DNA of 64,000 nt, taken from assembly GCA_046295975.1 (NCBI GenBank), contig JBKBMG010000002.1:189933-253932 (forward strand), written 5' to 3'. The first letter of the stretch is position 1, and the number at the start of each line of letters is the position of its first letter. The translations under genes and the position numbers were made by a program. This DNA comes from UBA2357 sp046295975 (GTDB lineage Bacteria; Pseudomonadota; Gammaproteobacteria; Burkholderiales; Rhodocyclaceae). Positions 54,024 through 62,848 of this stretch are shown here, in pieces. Below the pieces are notes generated by a model. That model ran no database searches. It was not told the origin of the DNA and saw only the letters and a list, made by a program, of their open reading frames with translations.

Positions 54024-54295
54024 GGCGCGGATTATCCCATATCCGGTGCCCGTTCCCGCTAGCTCCGCAACCCGCGCCTGCGGTCGACTCCGACCACGTC
54101 GCGTATTCGCCGCATCCACTTGGGTGGCCCCATGAGTTTCGCTCGACCCCTGCTCCGTCATGCATACCCACGATCCGCGCGGTGTAAACCGCCCGTACCG
54201 TATCAGCGGCCCGTATCGCACCTCCCCGGGGCTGTGAGATCATCCCCGCCACCCGCTGCGGCCCCTCCGCCGCCATCACGCACAATCCGAGAATC

Positions 54296-55189
54296 ATGCG
54301 CAAGACATTCGCCAACCCCTATCTGCTGCTGAGCCTCACCGCGCTGTTCTGGTCCGGCAACATGGTCATCGGCCGTGGCATCACCGAATCCGCCCCACCG
54401 GTCGCGCTCGCATTCTGGCGCTGGGTCGTCGCCTTCGCGCTGGTGCTGCCCTTCGCCCTGCCCCATCTGCGCAGCCAGTCGGCGCAACTCAGAACGCACT
54501 GGAAAGCGGTCGTCGTGCTCGGCGTGCTCGGGGTCGGCTGCTACAACACTTTTGCTTACGTCGCGCTGCAGTACACCACCGCGACCAACGCGACGATGCT
54601 CAACTCCTTCATCCCGATTGCCACCATCGCGCTGGCCTTCGTCTTTCTCGGCAAGCGCCTGAGCGGGCTGGAGGCGCTGGGTGTGGTGGCCTCGCTGCTG
54701 GGGGTACTGACCATCGTCGGCAAGGGCAGCGTCGATACGCTGATGGCCTTCCGCCTCAACACCGGTGATTTGTGGATGCTGGTGGCGGTGCTGACCTGGG
54801 GTGTCTACACCGTCGGCCTGCAGTGGCGGCCGCAAGGCGTGCACCCCATGCTGATGCTGGCGGCCTTCATCGTCGTCGGACTGCTGGCCCTCGCCCCTTT
54901 TTACGCCTACGAACTGCATCAGGGCCGGACACTGCTGGTGACACCCACCACCGTGGTGGCGATTCTCTACGTCGGCACGTTCGCCAGCTTCCTCGGTTTC
55001 GTCTTCTACAATGCCGGCATTGCTGCCGTCGGCTCAAACCGTGGCGCGCTGTTCATCCACCTGATGCCGGTATTCGGCACGCTGCTCGCCGCCGTCTTCC
55101 TCGGCGAACGGCCCTACTGGTATCACTTCGTCGGCATTCTGCTGGTGTTCCTGGGTATTTACCTGACCACCCGCCGGCCTGCCGGCTGA
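54296..55189 (+). CDS. DMT-superfamily (EamA) transporter
   Basis: Ten-helix inner-membrane exporter (297 residues) built of two EamA repeats. The first opens with YLLLSLTALFWSGNMVIGRG and the second with LWMLVAVLTWGVYTVGLQW; ends of the repeats carry ALGVVASLLGVLTIVG and FVGILLVFLGIYLTTRR. The substrate is unknown. The 272-base gap to relA on the left has no gene and no clear signal. mtfA follows after five bases, possibly co-transcribed. Confidence 0.9.
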   Translation: MRKTFANPYLLLSLTALFWSGNMVIGRGITESAPPVALAFWRWVVAFALVLPFALPHLRSQSAQLRTHWKAVVVLGVLGVGCYNTFAYVALQYTTATNATMLNSFIPIATIALAFVFLGKRLSGLEALGVVASLLGVLTIVGKGSVDTLMAFRLNTGDLWMLVAVLTWGVYTVGLQWRPQGVHPMLMLAAFIVVGLLALAPFYAYELHQGRTLLVTPTTVVAILYVGTFASFLGFVFYNAGIAAVGSNRGALFIHLMPVFGTLLAAVFLGERPYWYHFVGILLVFLGIYLTTRRPAG

Positions 55190-55194
55190 ATACC

Positions 55195-56145
55195 ATGTTC
55201 GGACTTTTCAGGCGCAAAGCACCACAACCAGCCGCCTCCGCCGCGCGCGTACCCGAGGCGCTCTGGGCCCGGATCGAGCAGTCGCTGCCCTTCCTCGATT
55301 TTCTTCCGGCCCCGGATCGGCCACGCCTGCGCGCACTGGCGATCGAGTTTCTGGAACAAAAGGAATTCCACGGCGCGAACGGCCTGCCCCTCACCAACGA
55401 GATCATGCTCTCGATCGCCTTGCAGGCCTGCGTACCGATTCTCAATATCGGCCTGGATGCCTACAGCGGTTGGGTGGGCATCGTCGTCTATCCCGGTGAG
55501 ATCCTGATTCGGCGCCGCGAAACGGACGAGCATGGGGTGGTGCACGAGTTCGACGACACCGTGCTGGGCGAAGCCTGGCCCGACGGTCCGGTGGTGATCT
55601 CGTGGGACGTCACGGATACCGCAACCACGGCGGAGGGCGAGCCGGAGTCCGCGGCAGAACCGGTGCAGCCGGCCGACTCCACCGCCTCGTCGGCCACCCC
55701 GTACCGTATCGACTACCCCTCGCAAGCCGAAGCCGAGCCACTCGCCCCCAACGTCGTCCTGCACGAATTCGCCCACAAGCTAGACATGATCAACGGCGGC
55801 GCGGATGGCTTTCCTGTCCTGCACGCAGACATGTCCCGGAACGACTGGGCGAGCGCGTTCTCCGCGGCCTACGACGACTTCTGCGAGCGCGTCGACCACG
55901 TGTTCAATGACCACGCGTTCAACGAACACGCCTTCAACGAACATGCCTTGCCCATGGACCCCTATGGCGCCGAGCATCCCGCCGAGTTTTTTGCGGTAGC
56001 CTCGGAAACGTTTTTTGAAGCACCCGCGGTACTGCTGCACGCCTACCCCGAGGTCTATCGACAGTTGGCACAGTTCTATCGTCAGGACCCGGCAGCCGGC
56101 GAACGCGCCCTCTACGGAGAACCTGACAGCGACCGGCACGTCTGA
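55195..56145 (+). CDS. mtfA: MtfA-family zinc peptidase, with insert and FNEHA repeats
   Basis: Cytosolic zinc peptidase related to MtfA, which in E. coli binds the glucose-PTS repressor Mlc. The 316 residues are ~50 longer than the enteric protein. The zinc motif HEFAH is at 190-194, with the third ligand region HPAEFFAVASETFF at ~261-274. Extra material includes an Ala/Glu/Pro/Ser-rich insert at ~142-168 and three tandem pentads FNDHA, FNEHA, FNEHA at 237-251 (DNA 55903-55947). The ATG five bases after the transporter stop is chosen; the longer open frame is a shadow. A palindromic element begins at its stop codon. Confidence 0.88.
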   Translation: MFGLFRRKAPQPAASAARVPEALWARIEQSLPFLDFLPAPDRPRLRALAIEFLEQKEFHGANGLPLTNEIMLSIALQACVPILNIGLDAYSGWVGIVVYPGEILIRRRETDEHGVVHEFDDTVLGEAWPDGPVVISWDVTDTATTAEGEPESAAEPVQPADSTASSATPYRIDYPSQAEAEPLAPNVVLHEFAHKLDMINGGADGFPVLHADMSRNDWASAFSAAYDDFCERVDHVFNDHAFNEHAFNEHALPMDPYGAEHPAEFFAVASETFFEAPAVLLHAYPEVYRQLAQFYRQDPAAGERALYGEPDSDRHV

Positions 56146-56289
56146 GAGCTTGTGAAGAAATCGTCGCGAGCAGAGCCGAGTGCAAGGCGCGAGCGAGCGA
56201 ACGACGAGACATATCATATAGATAGGCGAGGAGTGAGCGAGTGAGTAACGCAGCAATCGGTTCGCGCAGCAGATTTGCTCACAGGCTCT
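56145..56289. repeat. 145-bp imperfect palindromic repeat element (MITE/REP-like)
   Basis: The ends are an inverted repeat, AGAGCTTGTGA at the left and TCACAGGCTCT at the right (one mismatch), and partial complementarity continues inward for ~35 bases per side. The middle is AT-rich (acatatcatatagata) amid GC-rich direct motifs such as gagcgag and gtgagcga. It holds no convincing gene, although an ORF on the minus strand crosses it. Size and structure fit a non-autonomous mobile or dispersed repeat; other copies would lie outside this window. Confidence 0.55.
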
Positions 56290-56327
56290 GAGTCCTCATC
56301 CCCTCGCCACCCGACGCCCCAACCAAC

Positions 56328-56837
56328 ATGACCGCTGCCCCACCCCACTCAACGGCCGGCGCGGCCCATCCGGGCGATGCGCGCAAGCGCCTGCTGATCG
56401 TCTATCACACCCAGTCCGGCAATACCGGACGACTCGCCGACGCGGTGTTGCGCGGCGCACGCCGCGTGGACGAGATCGATACCCGATTGCTGCGCGCCTT
56501 CGACGCCGGCGTGGACGACTTGCTCACATGCCACGGCCTGCTGCTCGGCACACCCGAGAACTTCGGCACCATGTCCGGAGCGCTCAAGGACTTCTTCGAC
56601 CGGACCTACTACCCCTGTGAAGGACGTCTCACCGGCCTGCCTTACGCAGTTTTCATCAGCGCCGGCAACGACGGTAGCGGTGCGGTGCGCGAGATTGGAC
56701 GCATCGCGAACGGTTACGGCTGGAAGACCGTCGCCGAGCCCGTCATCTGCCGCGGGTCGATCACCCCCGACGCCCTCTCAGCCTGCGAGGACCTCGGAGA
56801 GGCGATGGCTGCCGGCCTTGCCCTGGGCATTCTTTAA
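56328..56837 (+). CDS. Flavodoxin-like / NAD(P)H-dependent FMN reductase family protein
   Basis: FMN-binding redox protein of 169 residues with a flavodoxin fold. The phosphate-binding loop is YHTQSGNTGRLADAV, followed by LLLGTPENFGTMSGALKDFFDRTYYP, where isoalloxazine-contacting residues lie in this family, and ISAGNDGSGAVREIGRI. The first ~20 residues are Ala/Pro/His-rich and not part of the fold. No partner reductase or substrate is evident from the neighbours. It follows the palindromic element by 38 bases. Confidence 0.85.
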   Translation: MTAAPPHSTAGAAHPGDARKRLLIVYHTQSGNTGRLADAVLRGARRVDEIDTRLLRAFDAGVDDLLTCHGLLLGTPENFGTMSGALKDFFDRTYYPCEGRLTGLPYAVFISAGNDGSGAVREIGRIANGYGWKTVAEPVICRGSITPDALSACEDLGEAMAAGLALGIL

Positions 56838-56990
56838 GGCCCTCCGAGGCGCACGCCCCCCCGCAAGGCCCACAGTGCGCAGCATTTCACCTTATGAAAC
56901 ACTCATCCTTTGCTTCGCCCCTCGCACAGGTCTAAGCTGAACGGGCCTTAACCGGCTTGTCACACTTCAAACTTGCTCGGAGGTACCAAA

Positions 56991-57431
56991 ATGGCGATAA
57001 CCTGGATTCTGGTTGCCAATGCCAGCCTGGCCAAACTCTATGAGAACCTTGGACCCAACAAGGGACTCAGGCTGGTAAAGGAGCTACTCCATCCGGAAAG
57101 CCGCTTTAAGAATTCCGAACTCGTCACCGATCGCCCGGGCAGCATGGCTTCCTCCGGAAACGGCCAGGGTTCCAAACTGCCCCAGACCCTGCCCAAGGAG
57201 CACGAGGCGAAGGTATTTGCTCAGGAGATCGCACAGGAACTGTACATGGGGCGCACCCGAAACGCCTTCGCGCGAGCCATCGTCGTCGCGCCGCCGGCCT
57301 TCATGGGCATGCTCAACGGCGTGCTGGACCAACCCACCGCCCAGTTGATCACCGACCGTTTTGAAAAGGACTACACCAAATCGCCCGAGCCGCAACTGAA
57401 GGAACGACTCGCGGAATGCATCTACCTCTGA
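56991..57431 (+). CDS. Host attachment protein family (DUF/Rocket-like, AttH-type)
   Basis: Protein of 146 residues resembling the 'host attachment protein' family first named in plant-associated bacteria; its biochemical role is not established. The start is MAITWILVANASLAKLYEN, the middle has a Ser/Gly-rich loop (GSMASSGNGQGSKLPQ), and the end VVAPPAFMGMLNGVLD plus ITDRFEKDYTKSPEPQLKER is typical. A perfect GGAGGT six bases before the ATG decides this start. It is a single-gene unit; TTTCA-CCTTA-TGAAA about 90 bases upstream is a small inverted repeat. Confidence 0.75.
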   Translation: MAITWILVANASLAKLYENLGPNKGLRLVKELLHPESRFKNSELVTDRPGSMASSGNGQGSKLPQTLPKEHEAKVFAQEIAQELYMGRTRNAFARAIVVAPPAFMGMLNGVLDQPTAQLITDRFEKDYTKSPEPQLKERLAECIYL

Positions 57432-57519
57432 ACTAGCCTGATCTGCACGCTGGGCGCACCGCCCGGCGTGCCTGTCCGACCGTCCTCACCTACAGCACCC
57501 TCTCCGCAGGCCCTTCCCT

Positions 57520-57545
57520 AAAAAAGCACGAGGACACCCGTCCTC
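57520..57545 (-). terminator. Probable terminator of the MFS gene
   Basis: On the minus strand GAGGAC-GGGT-GTCCTC is followed after four bases by TTTTTT, 68 bases past the MFS stop codon. The short spacer makes it a moderate-quality terminator. Confidence 0.5.
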
Positions 57546-57612
57546 ACCGGACACCTACCGCTGTGCGCATGCAGCCGCCCGCCGCCCCCCGAAAACGGCG
57601 TCGAGCAAAGCC

Positions 57613-58857
57613 TCAAGGCTGAGTGCGCGCGTCATCGCCGCCGGCCGGCCTGCGACCACCAAACCACAGCGGTCCAAGCGCCAGAAGTTGCAACACCAGC
57701 AGGCCCGCAAACGCCGCGCTCAGCGACGCCCCCGTCTCCCAGCCAAGGTGCCGCAAGCCGTCCAGCACACCGCCCAGCCCCCACTGCACCCCAAACGCAC
57801 CGACGAAAGCCATCAGGTTGATCGCGGTGCTCACCCGGCCGAAGGCCGCACGCGGAAAGCCGGCGGACGTCGCAAGATACGACTGTGCATTCACCGAGGA
57901 CAGCACCCCAACCAGGAACCAGAGTACCGGCACCGGCCCCCATCGCAGCAGAATCAACGCCTCGACCGCGAGCATTGCGCTGAACCCCACCTGCATCAGG
58001 TTGGCCGGACTCACGCCCCGCCTGGCCAGCCGCGTGCCCAACATTCCAATCGAAAGCTGTCCAACCAGCATGCCGATGTTGAGTATCAACAGATTGCCTG
58101 CCGCCTGCGACAGCGACAAACCGTTCACGTTCATCATCCACGGTATCGCCCACAGACTCTGCAAGGCCATGAAGCCACCGGTAAAGAACACGGCTGAGCC
58201 TGCAAAGCGCAGAAACCCGGGGGCGACGAAAATCTTCCCCGCCGCCCGGAACGCCTCGCCCACGGTCTCGTTCGAGGCATGCGGCGCCTCATCCGGCAGC
58301 GCGACGAAGATGAACACTGCCACCGCGGTCGCGATCGCAGCAATCATCCAGAACACCCCTCGCCACCCCACCAGCGGCAACATCGCCTCGACCGGCGCCG
58401 TCGCCGTCAGCGCACCCAAGGCACCGGCCGCCATGATGAATCCGGTCATGGAGGTCTGGCGCTCAGGCAGATACCACATCGCAAACCCCTTCAAACCCGC
58501 CATCAGACAAGCCGAAACGCCCAATCCGATCAAGCCGCGCGCCAAGCCCAACTCCGTCAGCGAATCCCCCAACGCGAACGCCGCCGCCCCGAGTGCCGCC
58601 AGCAGCAGCAAACCACCTTCCACCTTGCGCGGCCCGAATCGGTCCAGCGCAATCCCCAGCGGAATCTGTGCACAGGCAAAGGTCAGGAAGTACGCACTGG
58701 TAAGCAAACCAAGATCCGCCGCCGACAGACTCAACTCCGCCGTCAAATCGGGCGAAATCACCGCATTCACGGTCCGCAGCAGATACGAAAGATAGTAGCC
58801 GAGCGCGAACGGCAGGAAGATCGTGAGCCAGGGATTCGGGCGGGGGGTCGGTAGCAT
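57613..58857 (-). CDS. Major facilitator superfamily transporter
   Basis: Inner-membrane transporter of 414 residues with about 12 helices. The first reads FLPFALGYYLSYLLRTVNAVI, the loop between helices 2 and 3 carries the MFS motif variant GIALDRFGPRKVEGG, and a central cytoplasmic loop lies at ~195-215. The substrate is unknown. The ATG giving MLPTPRPNPWLTIFLP is chosen over 46 non-conserved upstream codons. It is divergent from the polysaccharide cluster; the 212-base gap between them marks a change in base composition. Confidence 0.88.
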   Translation of the reverse strand: MLPTPRPNPWLTIFLPFALGYYLSYLLRTVNAVISPDLTAELSLSAADLGLLTSAYFLTFACAQIPLGIALDRFGPRKVEGGLLLLAALGAAAFALGDSLTELGLARGLIGLGVSACLMAGLKGFAMWYLPERQTSMTGFIMAAGALGALTATAPVEAMLPLVGWRGVFWMIAAIATAVAVFIFVALPDEAPHASNETVGEAFRAAGKIFVAPGFLRFAGSAVFFTGGFMALQSLWAIPWMMNVNGLSLSQAAGNLLILNIGMLVGQLSIGMLGTRLARRGVSPANLMQVGFSAMLAVEALILLRWGPVPVLWFLVGVLSSVNAQSYLATSAGFPRAAFGRVSTAINLMAFVGAFGVQWGLGGVLDGLRHLGWETGASLSAAFAGLLVLQLLALGPLWFGGRRPAGGDDARTQP

Positions 58858-59069
58858 TTTGTCGTTCTTTGGGGGAGCGGTCGCCGTATAGAACGCAGGA
58901 TCATACCTCGTCCCTTCCGATCTGCGCCCCGGCGACGGAGCAACGAACGGCGACAGCGCGAGCGGGAACAAGCGATCAGCTGGCATGAACGCCACCCCGC
59001 CTCCGGCCGCTGAAAGCCGAATCTGATAGACTCATCACCCCATAACCGAATCGACCTATCATCAACCCG

Positions 59070-59945
59070 ATGAACGAATCACTCACCGGCATGAAGACTC
59101 TCAGTGTGGTTTTGCCTGCCAAGAACGAAGCCGTTGCAGTGGGAGGTACGGTTGCTAGAGTCTTGTCCGCCTTTTCCGACGCAGAAGTCATCGTGGTCAA
59201 CGACGGCTCAATCGACGATACTGCCCAGGTAGCCGAAGCAGCTGGCGCCAAAGTCATATCGCATCCGTACTGCAAGGGCAACGGCGCAGCGATCAAGACC
59301 GGTGCCCGAGCCGCCGTGGGCGACGTGATCGTTTTCATGGATGCAGACGGTCAGCACGATCCCTCGGACATATCACGACTATTGTCGAAATTAGAAGAGG
59401 GCTACGATCTTGTAGTGGGCGCGCGTGACCGCGCCTCCCAGGCCAGCGTCGGACGTAGCCTTGCAAATCTCTTCTACAACCGCCTGGCGACTTACATGAC
59501 CGGCCACAGGATTGACGATCTGACTTCGGGTTTTCGCGCAGTTCGGGCAGAAAAGTTCCGCGAATTTCTCTATCTGCTTCCAAACGGTTTTTCGTACCCA
59601 ACGACCAGCACAATGGCATTCTTCCGCGCTGGCTATAGCGTCGCCTACATTCCTATCAGGGCGGCAAAGCGGATTGGCAAGAGTCACATCCACCTGATCA
59701 AGGACGGAGTCCGATTTCTTTTAATCATCTTCAAGATCGGCACTCTGTACTCGCCGTTGAAGCTATTCGCACCTGTTGCTTCTGCAATGTTCTTGTTAGC
59801 AACCGGCTGGTACGCGCATACGTTGATTGATCAGGGACGCTTCACCAATATGAGCACGCTACTCTATACAGGTAGCGTCATCACCTTCTTGATGGGGCTG
59901 ATTTCGGAGCAGATTACCGCGCTGATGTACAAGAGGCACGAGTAA
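59070..59945 (+). CDS. Family 2 glycosyltransferase (DPM1/GtrB-like)
   Basis: Probable undecaprenyl- or dolichyl-phosphate sugar transferase (291 residues). The GT-A domain has SVVLPAKNEAVAVGGTV, IVVNDGSIDDT, the DxD motif in FMDADGQHDP and DLTSGFRAVRAEKF. Two C-terminal membrane helices (LFAPVASAMFLLATGWYAH and LLYTGSVITFLMGLI) anchor it. The first ATG is given; MKTLSVVLP seven codons later is equally plausible, as neither has a good ribosome site. Codon use is less GC-rich than in the left part of the window, as for the next four genes. Confidence 0.88.
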   Translation: MNESLTGMKTLSVVLPAKNEAVAVGGTVARVLSAFSDAEVIVVNDGSIDDTAQVAEAAGAKVISHPYCKGNGAAIKTGARAAVGDVIVFMDADGQHDPSDISRLLSKLEEGYDLVVGARDRASQASVGRSLANLFYNRLATYMTGHRIDDLTSGFRAVRAEKFREFLYLLPNGFSYPTTSTMAFFRAGYSVAYIPIRAAKRIGKSHIHLIKDGVRFLLIIFKIGTLYSPLKLFAPVASAMFLLATGWYAHTLIDQGRFTNMSTLLYTGSVITFLMGLISEQITALMYKRHE

Positions 59946-59985
59946 GGCGCTGTTCTATGACGGGCTTCGCGCCACTTCACCGACC

Positions 59986-61215
59986 ATGACAGGCCCGATC
60001 ACCCTCGGCACCCTCCGAACGAGTCTGGTGCTGGGGTTTCGCCTGTTGGTTCAGGCGGCAACATTGATCATCGTGGCCCGCATGCTGGGGCCGGAGCAGT
60101 TCGGGATCTTTGCGGGCGTCGCATCGCTTGGTCTGATTCTCGGCACCCTTTCCAGCTTTGGAACACATCTGCTGATGCTTGGGGAAGCATCGAAAAACCC
60201 AGGGCATCGCGATGTGGTTCTGCCATATGCGATACCACTGACTCTTATCGGTGGCAGTGCATGCTTTCTCATATTTCTACTGGTATCGGCCGGGACTGCG
60301 CACGAGCATGGCGTCACCCTCTGGGTACTGCTTGCAATAGGCATCGCCGAAATTGTACTGCAACCCTTTTTCGGCCTCATGGCCGTTGAGCATCACGCTT
60401 TGGGGTTCGTGGCTCGGGCACAGTCGCTGCAGCTCGCACCAATTGGTTTGCGTCTGATGATGGCGATTCTGGTACTCATACTAGCGCCGCTAAATCCTCT
60501 TGAGCTCTATGCGTCAATGTACCTGGCCGCCTCGCTGCTGACACTTGCACTGGGCCGTGCGCTACTTCCTGCCCCCTGGCCAAGGTGGCAGCGCTGGCGT
60601 CTACCGCGCCAGCCGGAGTGGCGCAAAGCTTCGGGCTATGCCGCATTGAGCTTTACGAAAGTGGCGCCAGCAGAACTCGATAAAGCACTGGCGATCAAGC
60701 TATTGCCACTCGACATGGCAAGCTTGTACGCCGCGAGCACGCGTGTGGTAGGCGCAATCATCGTACCCGTCACGGCCATGACACTCGCCGCCTTGCCAAG
60801 ACTCTTCAGGAACGACCGCGCCGATGTATTGCGACGACGGATGTTCGGAGCGGCACTCGCATACAGCGTCCTATTGATGGCAGTCATGTGGTGCGTCGCT
60901 CCGATATTCAACATAATCTTCGGGCAGGGCTACCACGGTGTCAGCGAGTTGATTCGCTATTTGTGTTTTGCCATTCCGGCAATGTCGTTGAGAATGGTAT
61001 CGGGAAATGCACTCATGGCCGCCGGGTTCTCCTGGTTGCGGGTTGGCTGCGAAGCCCTCGGAATTGCCGTGCTATTATTCTCAAGTCTTCTATTCGTTGG
61101 AAAATATGGGTCGGCCGGCATTGCATTCGCCCTGATTCTTTCCGAATGGAGCATGGCCCTGTCGGGCATCTTACTGCTCAGAAAATACCGAGGGACGGAA
61201 GTCGCCAACCGCTAG
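59986..61215 (+). CDS. Polysaccharide flippase (Wzx/MATE-like)
   Basis: Inner-membrane protein of 409 residues with about 11 or 12 helices, resembling oligosaccharide-lipid flippases. The start TLRTSLVLGFRLLVQAATLIIVARMLGPEQFGIFA is characteristic, split here over two helices at ~10-45. It would translocate lipid-linked sugar units made by the adjacent glycosyltransferases. It follows the GT2 gene by 40 bases and converges on the methyltransferase gene; the gap of 126 bases holds a distant nine-base inverted repeat. Confidence 0.85.
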   Translation: MTGPITLGTLRTSLVLGFRLLVQAATLIIVARMLGPEQFGIFAGVASLGLILGTLSSFGTHLLMLGEASKNPGHRDVVLPYAIPLTLIGGSACFLIFLLVSAGTAHEHGVTLWVLLAIGIAEIVLQPFFGLMAVEHHALGFVARAQSLQLAPIGLRLMMAILVLILAPLNPLELYASMYLAASLLTLALGRALLPAPWPRWQRWRLPRQPEWRKASGYAALSFTKVAPAELDKALAIKLLPLDMASLYAASTRVVGAIIVPVTAMTLAALPRLFRNDRADVLRRRMFGAALAYSVLLMAVMWCVAPIFNIIFGQGYHGVSELIRYLCFAIPAMSLRMVSGNALMAAGFSWLRVGCEALGIAVLLFSSLLFVGKYGSAGIAFALILSEWSMALSGILLLRKYRGTEVANR

Positions 61216-61341
61216 TCGTACGATATAGCGAGCCACGCGGCCAGATTTCAGAATACCTCGATTGACAATCGGCCTCGCCCTGATCAGGTTCGCCAGCAGC
61301 GATCAATGCCAGCAGTCTGTTGTGTTGTCAATCAAGCATCA

Positions 61342-62067
61342 CTATTTGCGCCTTGCAACCACCACCAATTCTTCACCAAAACGCCCTAATCCAAGCTTCC
61401 TACACAGGCGCTCGGCTTTGATCTGAAGCCATCGCCCAAGCACGGGACGACCGAACACGCTTGGCAGAATCTGGAAGCCTTGGCAAGACACAACCGCGAA
61501 GCCTGCCCTCTCAAGCATGGCATAGGTTTCGTCGCGAGATATCTGGTTTCTCGCCTCATCCGGAAGCCAGAACGCCAGCCTCGCAACAAGGCTGCGCAGG
61601 CTGCTGCTATTTCCATGATTGTTGACTACCAACGTTCCGCCCGGATGCATGTGACTGAACAGCCAATCGAGAACGGCGCTCCTGAGTTCAGGCTCGGCGT
61701 TTCGAAGAAAACGAAACATCGTCACACAGTCAAATTCGCGCAGTTCAGGTACATCGTCCCGAGTCACATCCAGACGGTGCAGTACGGCCTCTGGCACGCG
61801 ACGACGGGCCTCTTCTAGCATGTTCTCTGAAATGTCTATCCCGGTAGACGATCCGAAAACCTGATGCCCGACCTTTAAAACCCGCCCCGTACCAGTAGCG
61901 AAGTCGAGATAACGACTCGCGCCACCGTCGGCCGCATCACGAAGCGTCTTCCTAACGAAGGGTTTGACAAAATGATCCCATATCAGTGAGTCGACCCGAT
62001 ACGCGAACTTATCGTCGTAACTCTTGCTGATCGATGCATCCATATGAGAGTTGCGATAGGAACCCAA
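61342..62067 (-). CDS. Class I SAM-dependent methyltransferase
   Basis: Methyltransferase of 241 residues with motif I YLDFATGTGRVLKVG, motif II GIDISENMLEEARRR and a later HMHPGGTLVVNNHG segment. Substrate unknown, probably a sugar or lipid intermediate given the cluster. The TTG start is chosen because GGGAGA, at the end of the upstream gene, lies six bases before it; an ATG eight codons downstream has no ribosome site. It begins one base after the upstream kinase-like gene ends. Confidence 0.8.
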   Translation of the reverse strand: MGSYRNSHMDASISKSYDDKFAYRVDSLIWDHFVKPFVRKTLRDAADGGASRYLDFATGTGRVLKVGHQVFGSSTGIDISENMLEEARRRVPEAVLHRLDVTRDDVPELREFDCVTMFRFLRNAEPELRSAVLDWLFSHMHPGGTLVVNNHGNSSSLRSLVARLAFWLPDEARNQISRDETYAMLERAGFAVVSCQGFQILPSVFGRPVLGRWLQIKAERLCRKLGLGRFGEELVVVARRK

Positions 62068-62068
62068 T

Positions 62069-62848
62069 TTAAATCTCCCACTTGACGCTTGCGTCGACCA
62101 TTCCGACGATTCGGTGTGCCAGAACCCGCTTGACTCGTGCGAGCGGAAAGCTCAGACGAGAGTCAAACCCATCAATGAACCTGAGGGCGAGTATGCGACT
62201 TAGACGCCTGATCGCGCTCATCAATTCAACTGTTTCCTTACCTCGTACGTGAAGATATGCGCTCAAAAATGATTCCGCAGCGGCAATATTCGGGCCAAAG
62301 TCGATCTTCATCTGCCTCCTCAGAGGATGACAAACAAGAATGCTCATGTACATGTAGGCAACATCCAGGCAACCGGAAGCACGTATGTAACCGCGAGAGA
62401 AAACGACTTCATTCGGGATAGGATCGATCACAATGACTTCACCCGTCTCGTCCACAAACACATTTCCGTGCCAAAAATCCCCGTGGAACCAGCTTGGATT
62501 GAGTTCGCCATTGAGTAGCGCCCTATCCTCTGCCGAAGCACAGAACTGCTCCAAAGGATAAGGCTGCATACTAAACTGATGGCCCTCGATCACGAGCTTT
62601 GCTTCATGCAACCTGGCCAGCGCTTCCCCTGTCCGCACCCAGGCCATCTTGTCGTCAAGCCGCTCGATCAAGGGCAGGGGAAATGCGTGGTAATCGTAAA
62701 CGATGGTCTGCGCTGACTCGTCCGCCTCGCGTGCAGCAGGCGTCATAACACCGTTCATGCCTGCACATGCCTTTGTCAGCAATTGAACGCGTTCCCAATC
62801 TTCTCGAATAGTTGGTCCGTGCTTCTTACGGTAGAACAATGCACTCAT
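62069..62848 (-). CDS. Aminoglycoside/choline-kinase-like phosphotransferase
   Basis: Protein-kinase-like fold protein of 259 residues. The catalytic loop is HGDFWHGNVFVDE (Asp and Asn of the Brenner motif) and the metal-binding aspartate lies in VIVIDPIPNEV. The N-terminal lobe is short, with no clear glycine loop. In a polysaccharide cluster the likely substrate is a sugar or lipid-sugar, not an antibiotic. The ATG overlaps the glycosyltransferase stop by one base (TGATG); a GTG three bases earlier gives the same reading. It is read together with the glycosyltransferase and the methyltransferase. Confidence 0.8.
   Translation of the reverse strand: MSALFYRKKHGPTIREDWERVQLLTKACAGMNGVMTPAAREADESAQTIVYDYHAFPLPLIERLDDKMAWVRTGEALARLHEAKLVIEGHQFSMQPYPLEQFCASAEDRALLNGELNPSWFHGDFWHGNVFVDETGEVIVIDPIPNEVVFSRGYIRASGCLDVAYMYMSILVCHPLRRQMKIDFGPNIAAAESFLSAYLHVRGKETVELMSAIRRLSRILALRFIDGFDSRLSFPLARVKRVLAHRIVGMVDASVKWEI

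Noticed and set aside
55934..56212. 92-codon minus-strand frame across the palindromic element
   Set aside because: It reads through the repeat and antisense into mtfA; judged a spurious product of the repeat element.
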